A stretch of 10,473 nucleotides of DNA from Chitinophagales bacterium. GTDB taxonomy: Bacteria > Bacteroidota > Bacteroidia > Chitinophagales > UBA2359. Below, piece after piece: positions 1 to 6,388 of the stretch (position 1 is the stretch's first letter; each line of letters starts with the position of its first letter). The stretch lies in contig JAHDDN010000170.1 of NCBI GenBank assembly GCA_020629335.1, positions 1 through 10,473 of the forward strand, in the 5' to 3' direction. Under the pieces are notes generated by a model that had not been told where the DNA came from, did no database searches, and worked only from the letters and a program-made list of their open reading frames with translations. A program made the translations under genes and the position numbers.

Positions 1-38
1 TACTAACATACCTACTACCAACATACTAAGAAAAAAAT

Positions 39-680
39 ATGGAATACTTAACAATCACCAACATACTAATAGGCGTTACCGTTGTTATCTCAGCAATGGC
101 CCTCCAAAACAGAGAAATGATGTCTAAGCTGCTATTTGTTCCAACAGCAGTCAATCACCAAAAAGAATATTACCGATATATCAGTTCAGGGTTTATTCAC
201 GGAAGTTGGATGCACCTGGCATTCAATATGTTTGTTCTATGGAGTTTTGGAAATATTATCGAGCAAATTTTTAGTTATGAACAAGTCTTAGGAAAAATGG
301 GCAACTTAGCTTATTTAGCCATGTACTTTATCGGAATGATCGTAGCAGATATTCCGACCTATTTGAAGCACAAAGACAACTATCAATATGCGAGTTTAGG
401 GGCATCGGGAGCAGTATCAGCCGTATTATTCAGCTATATCCTAATCTCTCCCCTAAGTGGACTAATGATTTTCCCAATTCCAATTGAGATTCCAGCCATT
501 ATATTTGGCGTATTATACCTCGGCTATTCACTATACGCTGCCAGCAATGTCAGAGATAATATCAACCATGATGCTCACTTTTACGGAGCCGTCCTTGGGA
601 TCGTATTTACCATAGCCATTCACCCAAGTTTCGTAGGAGGATTCATCAATCAAATCACCAATGCCTTAGGAGCGGGCTAA
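39..680 (+). CDS. Rhomboid family intramembrane serine protease
   Basis: An integral membrane protease of 213 aa that should cleave transmembrane substrates within the bilayer. The family signature is complete: H54-x4-H59-x3-N63 in the second helix (HGSWMHLAFN), the nucleophile S123 in GASG (121-124), and the catalytic H180 in AHFYGAVLG (AHxxGxxxG). Six hydrophobic segments lie near residues 4-22, 58-74, 90-105, 121-138, 151-167 and 180-195, so this is the minimal six-helix bacterial form with no extra domain. The first ATG is preferred because it supplies the whole first helix; no Shine-Dalgarno sequence precedes it. The threonine aldolase gene begins 11 nt after its stop, so the two are probably co-transcribed, though no functional link is obvious. 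The promoter lies outside the window. The natural substrate cannot be inferred. Confidence 0.93.
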   Translation: MEYLTITNILIGVTVVISAMALQNREMMSKLLFVPTAVNHQKEYYRYISSGFIHGSWMHLAFNMFVLWSFGNIIEQIFSYEQVLGKMGNLAYLAMYFIGMIVADIPTYLKHKDNYQYASLGASGAVSAVLFSYILISPLSGLMIFPIPIEIPAIIFGVLYLGYSLYAASNVRDNINHDAHFYGAVLGIVFTIAIHPSFVGGFINQITNALGAG

Positions 681-691
681 AAATATTTATA

Positions 692-1714
692 ATGAACATA
701 GACTTAAGAAGCGATACCGTAACCCAGCCATCAGCCGCCATGAAAGAGGCTATGATGAACGCTCCACTAGGAGATGATGTATTCGCAGAAGACCCAAGCG
801 TCAATGCCTTGCAAGAATATGCTGCCGAAATGTTTGGGATGGAAGCAGCCCTCTACTGCCCATCTGGTACCATGACCAATCAAATAGCCGTCAAAGTACA
901 TACGCAGCCACTAGATGAGGTGATTTTACACAAATTGGCCCATATCTACTATTACGAAGTAGGCGGTTTCTCCTTTAATTCAGGCGTTTCTGTCAAATTG
1001 TGCGATGGACCCAACGGCAAAGTAACACCAGCAGACGTCAAAGCCAACACCATGCCCGACTACGACTGGTTTCCCAATACTTCATTAGTTTGTTTGGAAA
1101 ATACAGTCAATAAAGGAGGTGGTTGTTGCTATGAACTATCCGAAATGCAAGCCGTTAAAAATACTTGTGATGAATTGGGCTTGAAACTGCATTTAGACGG
1201 TGCTCGTTTATTCAACGCAATGGTTTATAAAGGCTATTCTGCTAAAGAACTAGGCGGCCTATTTGATAGTATTTCGATCTGTTTATCCAAGGGATTAGGT
1301 GCTCCGATTGGTTCTTTATTACTAGGAACTAAAGATGCCATGAAAAAGGCCAGAAAGATACGTAAAGTATTAGGAGGAGGAATGAGACAAGGAGGAGTCA
1401 TTGCAGCCGCAGGACTCTATGCTCTACAAAATAATATTGATCGCTTAGCAGAAGATCACCAAAGAGCGAAAGCACTGGAAGAAACACTAAGTAAAGCTTA
1501 TTATGTAAAAGAAGTACTTCCTGTAGAAACAAATATTGTCATCTTCCACTTAGATGAAAATATCATGAGTGCCCCAAAATTCTGTGAATTCTTAGCCAAA
1601 TGCAATATAAAAGCAGTCCCCGTCAGTACACAAGGTATCCGCCTAGTAACCCACTTAGACTATGACGATGAAATGCTCCAAAGAACGATAGATATAATAA
1701 GGAACTACAGATAG
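692..1714 (+). CDS. ltaE: Low-specificity L-threonine aldolase (PLP-dependent)
   Basis: A cytosolic fold-type I PLP enzyme of 340 aa, the usual family length, that cleaves L-threonine and L-allo-threonine to glycine and acetaldehyde. Visible motifs are the N-terminal LRSDTVTQP (residues 5-13), H84 in AHIYYYE (the ring that stacks on PLP in this family), HLDGAR (167-172; D169 binds the pyridine nitrogen and R171 the substrate carboxylate) and the Schiff-base lysine K200 in SLSKGLGAPIGS-like context. The C-terminal small domain ends in a RLVTHLDYDD segment, also typical. It follows the rhomboid gene by 11 nt with no intervening promoter box, suggesting one transcript. It is followed by a hairpin with a T tract and a convergent gene. 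Low specificity for threonine versus allo-threonine is the family default and cannot be read from the sequence. Beta-eliminating lyases related to this fold are a less likely alternative. Confidence 0.93.
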   Translation: MNIDLRSDTVTQPSAAMKEAMMNAPLGDDVFAEDPSVNALQEYAAEMFGMEAALYCPSGTMTNQIAVKVHTQPLDEVILHKLAHIYYYEVGGFSFNSGVSVKLCDGPNGKVTPADVKANTMPDYDWFPNTSLVCLENTVNKGGGCCYELSEMQAVKNTCDELGLKLHLDGARLFNAMVYKGYSAKELGGLFDSISICLSKGLGAPIGSLLLGTKDAMKKARKIRKVLGGGMRQGGVIAAAGLYALQNNIDRLAEDHQRAKALEETLSKAYYVKEVLPVETNIVIFHLDENIMSAPKFCEFLAKCNIKAVPVSTQGIRLVTHLDYDDEMLQRTIDIIRNYR

Positions 1715-1718
1715 TACT

Positions 1719-1943
1719 TATAGACCATCGACTAACAACTATGGATTTTTAAAAGTCGATAGTCAATGGTCCATAGTCGATAGTTTTTTAGTTGTTTGGT
1801 TACAAAATGCAAGCTCAACCTTTTATTTGTACTCAAATCAGGCTGATAGCCATTCTATGGACCATCGACCGACAACTATGGACTTAATAATTGTCGATAG
1901 TCGATAGAAAATCTATGGACCGTCGACCGATAACCATTGACCT
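1719..1943. repeat. Cluster of about 30-bp TATGGACC-type intergenic repeats
   Basis: Three imperfect copies of a roughly 30-bp unit beginning TATGGACCATCGACC lie in plus orientation at 1719-1748, 1856-1885 and 1914-1943. The last two agree at 25 of 30 positions by eye, and the first agrees with the second at 26 of 30. A partial inverted copy covers about 1751-1775. Because copies face each other, the stretch can form hairpins, for example 1893-1907 with 1913-1927 (about 13 of 15 pairs, loop AAAAT). It fills the gap between two convergent genes and its last copy runs into the stop codon of the minus-strand gene (1942-1944). No ORF or promoter was seen here. Confidence 0.75.
1721..1789 (+). terminator. 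Possible rho-independent terminator after ltaE
   Basis: Seven bases after the aldolase stop, 1721-1734 (TAGACCATCGACTA) can pair with 1760-1773 (TAGTCAATGGTCCA) over nearly the full 14 positions, and six Ts follow at 1784-1789. The stem is built from the repeat copies described for this gap, so the terminator role is inferred from position and shape only. The stem is AT-rich for a classical terminator and the T tract sits 10 nt downstream of it. Confidence 0.4.
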
Positions 1944-2370
1944 AATAACAATCACACTTATGATCGGTGTCTAGATCAATAGCCGTCACCACCTTTGTTT
2001 CCCGATCACAACCCGCAAAAACGATACGTACATTTTGATTATCCTTGGTGCGACCCTCCACTGCATAGGTAGGGCAGGGGCTATCATTAGGTTTGCTCTT
2101 GCGTTTATTGATTTTTCCATTTTTCAGGATATAGTCGATTTCCTTTTTGTCGATATATCGACAGTCCATTCTACAATAGGCATGTTTGGTGTACTTGATC
2201 TTATGCGACTGTAAAGAAGCCAGCGCATTATCAGGATCAAAGGCTGTTTCATTTCCGTAGTTTCCTCCACGATTGCCACCATCTCCTAAAATGCCTGCTT
2301 TATAGAGCAACATACATAATCCAACAATGAGGGCAGCGAAGATTCTACCAGTATTTCGATTGAGTTTCAT
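1942..2370 (-). CDS. Membrane-anchored DUF4258 domain protein
   Basis: A 142-aa protein of unknown function, counted from the start chosen here. Residues 9-23 form one hydrophobic helix preceded by K/R residues (MKLNRNTGR), so the rest should face the periplasm; the C19 within it lacks a proper lipobox. A glycine/asparagine-rich linker follows. Residues about 62-133 match DUF4258 as I know it: KHAYCRMDCRYI, a helix with EIDYILKNGKI, then YAVEGRT, VRIVFAGC and KVVTAIDLD. The domain has six cysteines (66, 70, 99, 121, 139, 141), which suggests disulfides or metal binding. The longer frame to 2454 is rejected because the added residues do not look like a leader and would span a TAnnTTTG promoter box at 2395-2402. 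It converges on ltaE and diverges from the symporter gene. The biochemical role of DUF4258 is not known to me. Confidence 0.75.
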   Translation of the reverse strand: MKLNRNTGRIFAALIVGLCMLLYKAGILGDGGNRGGNYGNETAFDPDNALASLQSHKIKYTKHAYCRMDCRYIDKKEIDYILKNGKINKRKSKPNDSPCPTYAVEGRTKDNQNVRIVFAGCDRETKVVTAIDLDTDHKCDCY

Positions 2371-2394
2371 CTTTTTTATTCTTATGACGCAGGA

Positions 2395-2402
2395 CAAAGA
2401 TA
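2395..2402 (-). promoter_or_regulatory. Bacteroidota -7 promoter box for the DUF4258 gene
   Basis: Read on the minus strand this is TATCTTTG, an exact match to TAnnTTTG, 24 nt upstream of the ATG at 2370. No convincing -33 TTTG was found at the expected distance. It decides the start codon of the DUF4258 gene. Confidence 0.55.
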
Positions 2403-2480
2403 GGGTTACTGTAGGAATATTGAAATAATAAATTTGCTGGGATAAGTCAAGCAATATATTAATTTACAGTAAATGATTCA

Positions 2481-2488
2481 TATCTTTG
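2481..2488 (+). promoter_or_regulatory. Bacteroidota -7 promoter box for the symporter gene
   Basis: TATCTTTG matches TAnnTTTG exactly and lies 34 nt before the symporter ATG, giving an expected leader of about 25-30 nt. No clear -33 element is present. It is identical in all eight bases to the divergent box at 2395-2402. Confidence 0.6.
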
Positions 2489-2522
2489 TTTTATTGTTAA
2501 ATTACCTCCTTAAACTTATGAA

Positions 2523-4349
2523 ATGTTAGCTAGCCTCGATTGGATTGTCATTATCCTATTCTTAGTGATATTTATTGGTTTCGCACTTTCTTTTACTGGT
2601 AAAGCAGGCAAAAATCTCAACTCTTTCTTTTTAGGAGGGAGAAGTTTGCCTTGGTATATTGCTGGTATTTCAATGGTCGCTACCACTTTTGCGGCAGATA
2701 CCCCTTTAGCCGTTACAGAGTTAGTCGCCAAAAATGGAATTTCAGCCAATTGGCTTTGGTGGAATATGCTAGCGGGAGGAATGCTAACCACTTTCTTTTT
2801 CGCCAAGCTTTGGCATCGGGCGGATGTATTAACTGAAGTTGAGTTAATAGAGTTGCGGTATTCAGGGACACCTGCGGCCCTTTTGAGGGGATTTAAAGCC
2901 GTTTATTTGGGGGTTTTCATGAACCTGATGATTATAGGATGGGTGAATGTCGCTTTAATTGCTTTATTGGAAGGCTTCTTTAGTATATCACATTCCTCGG
3001 CTATTATGTACACAGCTATTGCTATGGTAATTGTAGCAGTGTACTCTTCCTTATCGGGCTTATTAGGAGTTGCCATGTCTGATGTGATTCAATTTATTAC
3101 GGCTATGGTGGGCTGTATCTTATTAGCCATATTTGTGGTCAACTCAGAAGAAGTGGGAGGCATTACTAATATGAAAGCCAATTTAGATGATTGGACTTTG
3201 AGCTTTTTCCCAACTGTTGGAAGTAGTGAAGGGAGTACAGGTTCAGCATTAGCTATCAGTGTAGGTGCTTTCTTTTCCTATTTTGCAATACAATGGTGGG
3301 CTAGTTGGTATCCTGGTGCAGAACCAGGTGGAGGAGGCTATGTTGCCCAACGTATGATGAGCGCTAAAGATGAAAAAAACGCTATTTATGCGACTCTCTT
3401 TTTCCAGATTGGTCATTACTGTATTCGTCCTTGGCCGTGGATATTAGTGGCGCTTTGTGCATTGATTATCTATCCAGATTTAGATGACACCAAAATGGGT
3501 TTCGTATATGCTATTAGAGATTTTTTACCTCCTGGAATTAAGGGACTTCTATTAGTCTCCTTTCTAGCTGCATATATGAGTACTATTTCTACTCAATTAA
3601 ACTGGGGGGCAAGTTATGTTGTTAATGATCTTTACAAGCGATTCATGAACCCTGGAGGTAGCGATAAAACCATGATTATGGTATCAAGACTGGTTACCTT
3701 TATCCTGATGATATTAGGAATTATGATTGCTACACAGATGGATTCTATTACGGGGGTATGGGAATTTGTTTTTCAATGTGGAGCAGGTCTTGGTTTGGTG
3801 CTAATCCTTCGTTGGTATTGGTGGCGAATCAATGCATGGAGTGAGATTACTGCGACCTTAGTACCGTTTATTATTTATGGGATTTCTAAGTTCCTTTATA
3901 ATTCTAAATTGAGTGCTTATCAAGCAGAGTTAGGGGTAACGGAATTATCTGATGCCGCCATGAAAACTTTTAATGAGGGAGCTTATTGGTTACAATTTCC
4001 AGGCAGTTTCTTCTTGACAGTAGCGATTACAACTATAGCTTGGGTAGTAGTGACTTACTTCACTAAACCAACTGATCAAGCGCATTTGACAGCCTTCTAT
4101 AAAAAAGTAAAACCAGATGGTTGGTGGAGTCATTTCAAACAACTCAATAATGAGGACGATCGTCCGTCAGAAATGGGTACTTTAGTGATTTGCTGGTTGA
4201 GCGCAGTTAGCATGACTTACGCGATTCTATTCACCACTGGTAAGCTAGTATTAGCCATGTGGACGGATGCGTTGATGTGGGGAGTGGTGGCAATTGTGAG
4301 TTTGGTGATTCTACGAATATTTATAGGGAAGACTCGATTTTTGACTTAA
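2523..4349 (+). CDS. Sodium:solute symporter family (SSS) transporter
   Basis: An inner-membrane secondary transporter of 608 aa, of the LeuT-fold SSS family, that should couple Na+ entry to uptake of an organic solute. SSS signatures are visible: SFFLGGRSLPWYIAGISMVAT (residues 34-54, first helices), GLLGVAMSDVIQF (179-191) and SFLAAYMSTISTQLNW (346-361). In the last, S353 and T354 align by eye with the paired serines of the vSGLT Na2 site. About 13 hydrophobic segments span the protein, with a large loop near residues 215-240. The gene starts at the second of two nearby ATGs; the first (2518) opens a three-codon frame, ATG AAA TGT TAG, that overlaps the true start. It stands alone on its strand, with its own promoter box 34 nt upstream and a repeat-filled gap downstream. 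The solute (sugar, amino acid, vitamin or other) cannot be assigned from sequence. Confidence 0.92.
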   Translation: MLASLDWIVIILFLVIFIGFALSFTGKAGKNLNSFFLGGRSLPWYIAGISMVATTFAADTPLAVTELVAKNGISANWLWWNMLAGGMLTTFFFAKLWHRADVLTEVELIELRYSGTPAALLRGFKAVYLGVFMNLMIIGWVNVALIALLEGFFSISHSSAIMYTAIAMVIVAVYSSLSGLLGVAMSDVIQFITAMVGCILLAIFVVNSEEVGGITNMKANLDDWTLSFFPTVGSSEGSTGSALAISVGAFFSYFAIQWWASWYPGAEPGGGGYVAQRMMSAKDEKNAIYATLFFQIGHYCIRPWPWILVALCALIIYPDLDDTKMGFVYAIRDFLPPGIKGLLLVSFLAAYMSTISTQLNWGASYVVNDLYKRFMNPGGSDKTMIMVSRLVTFILMILGIMIATQMDSITGVWEFVFQCGAGLGLVLILRWYWWRINAWSEITATLVPFIIYGISKFLYNSKLSAYQAELGVTELSDAAMKTFNEGAYWLQFPGSFFLTVAITTIAWVVVTYFTKPTDQAHLTAFYKKVKPDGWWSHFKQLNNEDDRPSEMGTLVICWLSAVSMTYAILFTTGKLVLAMWTDALMWGVVAIVSLVILRIFIGKTRFLT

Positions 4350-4353
4350 TGTT

Positions 4354-4374
4354 GGACGTTGCAGTGCAACGTCC
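4354..4374. repeat. 10-bp-arm perfect palindrome after the symporter gene
   Basis: GGACGTTGCA (4354-4363) and TGCAACGTCC (4365-4374) are perfect inverted arms separated by a single G, five bases after the symporter stop. In RNA the innermost pairs must open to form a loop. No T tract follows, so it is not a classical terminator. Similar ACGTTGCA/TGCAACGT palindromes are, to my recollection, common between genes in this phylum. Confidence 0.6.
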
Positions 4375-4561
4375 CTACGAGCGTTGTCCCAATACTCATT
4401 ACCTCATACCCAATACCAAAAAATTGCGTGAGGGATGGCAGCGGTATGTGGCGTCCATGATGCGACTTATGGAGCTTAGGCAGACGTAGGCTGGCCCGAA
4501 GGGCAGACAAGTATGCCTTAGCGGAGTAGGAGCAGCATAGCCACATAAGAGCGGACAGCCC

Positions 4562-4637
4562 GCCCCTTCCTGTTTTTTCATGCGAGGGCGGACACATAGG
4601 TCCGCCCCTACTGGCGCATGAAAAAATAGGAAGGGGC
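4562..4637. repeat. 76-bp nested palindrome
   Basis: The 23-nt arms 4562-4584 and 4615-4637 are inverted repeats with one non-Watson-Crick position (G at 4572 against T at 4627, a wobble pair in RNA). They enclose the 27-nt hairpin unit at 4585-4611. The left arm starts in the conserved end of the structured element, so the 27-nt unit appears to sit in the loop of one of that element's stems. Confidence 0.8.
4585..4611 (+). repeat. ACATAG-loop hairpin repeat, copy 1
   Basis: The stem GGGCGGAC (4586-4593) and GTCCGCCC (4600-4607) closes over the loop ACATAG and is followed by CTAC. It is one of four copies in the window, which share the loop and differ at the fifth stem position together with its partner. 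Confidence 0.8.
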
Positions 4638-4658
4638 ACGCCCAAATTATAATTTATT

Positions 4659-4685
4659 GTAGGGGCAGACCTATGTGTCTGCCCT
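4659..4685 (-). repeat. ACATAG-loop hairpin repeat, copy 2 (inverted)
   Basis: On the minus strand this reads GGGCAGAC-ACATAG-GTCTGCCC followed by CTAC, with arms at 4663-4670 and 4677-4684. Relative to copy 1 the G-C pair at stem position 5 has become A-T. The unit ends 17 nt before the first bshC ATG, so it may lie in the bshC leader. No TAnnTTTG box was found between it and the gene. Confidence 0.8.
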
Positions 4686-4702
4686 CCTGTAGTGTGTGAC
4701 GA

Positions 4703-6331
4703 ATGCTAATAAAAATGATCAATAATATACCTTACTCAAGCGAAAAAATAAGCTATGAAGATGCTGGTTTTTTCAATTCCTTAATACGTGATTATCTGAA
4801 TGAAAAAGATAGCGTTGCGCCTTTGTATGAGTATGAGGTGTCTAAAGAAGGATTTGCAGCTGCTATTGAAAATCGTAGGGATGTGGCGATTGATCGAGAG
4901 TTATTAGTCAGTGTGTTGGAGCGACAATATAAGAATCTCAAATCTGCTCCAAAAGTTGAAGAAAATATTGCTTTACTAAAGGCTGAAAATACTTTTACAG
5001 TCATTACGGCTCATCAGCCAAATTTGTTTTTAGGGCCGCTTTATTTTATTCATAAGATAGTGTCTTGTATTAATTTGAGTAAGCAATTAAAATCGGATTT
5101 TCCTGATGATAATTTTGTGCCTGTATTTTGGTTAGGATCTGAAGATCATGATTTTGAGGAACTCAATCACTTTCATTTATTTGGAAAAACACTTCGGTGG
5201 GAAGATGAGCAAAAAGGAGCTATTGGACGGTACCAAACAGCAAGTCTGGAAGGCATTATTGTCTCTTTAAAAGAAATTTTAGGCAATAGTGAAAATGCCT
5301 TAGAAATAGTGCAGATTATTGAGCAGGCTTATTTAGGAGCCGCCAATATTAGTGAAGGGATTATTCGCCTTTTACATCATTTATTTGCTGATTATGGATT
5401 AGTGATAATTGACCAAGATGATGCGGAATTAAAAAGTGCTTTTATACCTCAAATAAAGCAAGAAATATTTGAAAATACCATTGCTAATTCTATTCAAAAT
5501 CATATTGATTATTTGAATGAGCAAAGTTATAAAGTACAAGCAAATCCCAGAGCAATTAATGTGTTTTACTTAGCAGATAATCTGAGAGAACGTATTGTCC
5601 TAAATGAAGAAAACAATCAGTACGAAGTTTTGAATACTGACTTGGCTTTTAGTCGAGCTGAATTGGAAAAAGAAATCGACCATCATCCTGAACGATTCAG
5701 TCCAAATGTATTCCTTCGTGGATTATACCAAGAGCAGGTTTTGCCCAATTTAGCTTATATTGGAGGAGGAGGAGAGTCTTCTTATTGGTTAGAGTTGAAA
5801 GATGTTTTTGAGGCATTTAAACTGCCGTTTCCGATTATTATGTTGCGTAATTCTGTTGCTTATATAGATCAAAATAGCGCTAAAAAAAGAGCTAAATTAG
5901 GTTTGAGTTTGCAAGATATGTTTAGTCCTTTAGACCATTTCATTAATGCTTTTGTCAAGCGTCAATCTACTCATGAATTGAATTTATCTGAGGAAAAGGA
6001 ACAGCTAAAGGAATTGTTTGCTAAAGTGGCTCAAAAGATGAAAGAAGTAGAGCCCAATTTGGAAAAATCTGCGATGGCAGAACTGAGCAAGCAAATAAAA
6101 TCTATGGAGCAATTGGAGTCTAAGGCACTCAAAGCAGAAAAACGCAAGCAGGAACAAAGTCTACAACAAATCCGAAATGTCAATGCTAAGCTGTATCCGA
6201 ATGGTAAATTACAAGAACGCTACTCTAATTTTATGGAGTTGTATGTCAAATATGGATCAGCATTTATTGATGTTTTACTAGCCGAGTTAGATCCTTTTGA
6301 TAAAAATCTATGTGTCATCAGTTTTGAATAA
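4703..6331 (+). CDS. bshC: Bacillithiol biosynthesis cysteine-adding enzyme BshC
   Basis: The last enzyme of bacillithiol synthesis, joining cysteine to glucosaminyl-malate in the cytosol. The 542-aa length fits the family (about 530-545). Family motifs are TAHQPNLFLGPLYFIHK (residues 102-118), PVFWLGSEDHDFEELNH (140-156) and the GGGGESSYWLE segment (from 354), the first two belonging to the Rossmann-like nucleotidyltransferase-type core. A charged coiled coil covers roughly 429-495 and leads into LYPNGKLQERYSNF and a C-terminal VISFE, as expected. The start is uncertain: ATG at 4703 and an in-frame ATG at 4715 (MINNIPYSS) are both possible; neither has a Shine-Dalgarno sequence. bshA and bshB are not in the window, which is common. 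The 5' side is entirely repeats, and the next gene starts 57 nt downstream with its own promoter box. Confidence 0.92.
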   Translation: MLIKMINNIPYSSEKISYEDAGFFNSLIRDYLNEKDSVAPLYEYEVSKEGFAAAIENRRDVAIDRELLVSVLERQYKNLKSAPKVEENIALLKAENTFTVITAHQPNLFLGPLYFIHKIVSCINLSKQLKSDFPDDNFVPVFWLGSEDHDFEELNHFHLFGKTLRWEDEQKGAIGRYQTASLEGIIVSLKEILGNSENALEIVQIIEQAYLGAANISEGIIRLLHHLFADYGLVIIDQDDAELKSAFIPQIKQEIFENTIANSIQNHIDYLNEQSYKVQANPRAINVFYLADNLRERIVLNEENNQYEVLNTDLAFSRAELEKEIDHHPERFSPNVFLRGLYQEQVLPNLAYIGGGGESSYWLELKDVFEAFKLPFPIIMLRNSVAYIDQNSAKKRAKLGLSLQDMFSPLDHFINAFVKRQSTHELNLSEEKEQLKELFAKVAQKMKEVEPNLEKSAMAELSKQIKSMEQLESKALKAEKRKQEQSLQQIRNVNAKLYPNGKLQERYSNFMELYVKYGSAFIDVLLAELDPFDKNLCVISFE

Positions 6332-6338
6332 AATGTAT

Positions 6339-6346
6339 TACTTTTG
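6339..6346 (+). promoter_or_regulatory. Bacteroidota -7 promoter box for the 576-aa gene
   Basis: TACTTTTG matches TAnnTTTG exactly, 8 nt after the bshC stop and 42 nt before the ATG at 6389. A TTTTG at 6322-6326 lies only 12 nt upstream, too close to be a standard -33 element. The box suggests the downstream gene can be transcribed independently of bshC. Confidence 0.5.
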
Positions 6347-6388
6347 CGGTTAAAGAAGAAAATAACGAAAAAATAGCCATTGACTAAG

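Larger units (their letters stand above)
4426..4643. other. Structured dispersed element, possibly non-coding RNA
   Basis: This 218-nt stretch has no credible gene but strong folding potential. On the plus strand it opens with GCGTGAGGGATGGCAGCGG (4426-4444) and nears its end with GAGCGGACAGCCCG (4549-4562). TATGTGGC (4445-4452) pairs perfectly with GCCACATA (4540-4547), GGG at 4432-4434 can meet CCC at 4558-4560, and a GCCC-GAA-GGGC hairpin sits inside (4494-4504). Read on the minus strand the element begins GGGCGTGCCCC (4643-4633), itself a hairpin. From memory, intergenic repeats in many Bacteroidota genomes carry similar GGGCGT...CGGGCTRTCCGC...ATCCCT...ACGC ends around variable hairpins. 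That recollection is the basis for calling it a dispersed element; whether it is transcribed, and from which strand, cannot be told. Confidence 0.5.

Noticed and set aside
2371..2454. Upstream extension of the DUF4258 protein by 28 residues
   Set aside because: It would translate across the TAnnTTTG box, and the added residues do not resemble a leader or part of the domain.
4354..4374. Symporter transcription terminator
   Set aside because: The palindrome has almost no loop and no following T tract; kept as a repeat only.
4346..4645. Open frames of 60-99 codons on both strands in the gap before bshC
   Set aside because: They lie wholly inside palindromic repeats, have no domain resemblance, and owe their composition to the structured element.
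4426..4702. A known riboswitch in the bshC leader
   Set aside because: No recognised aptamer core was seen, and the structure matches dispersed repeats better than a metabolite sensor.
6380..6388. TTG start for the 576-aa protein
   Set aside because: An ATG three codons downstream is better supported, and TTG starts are rare in this setting.
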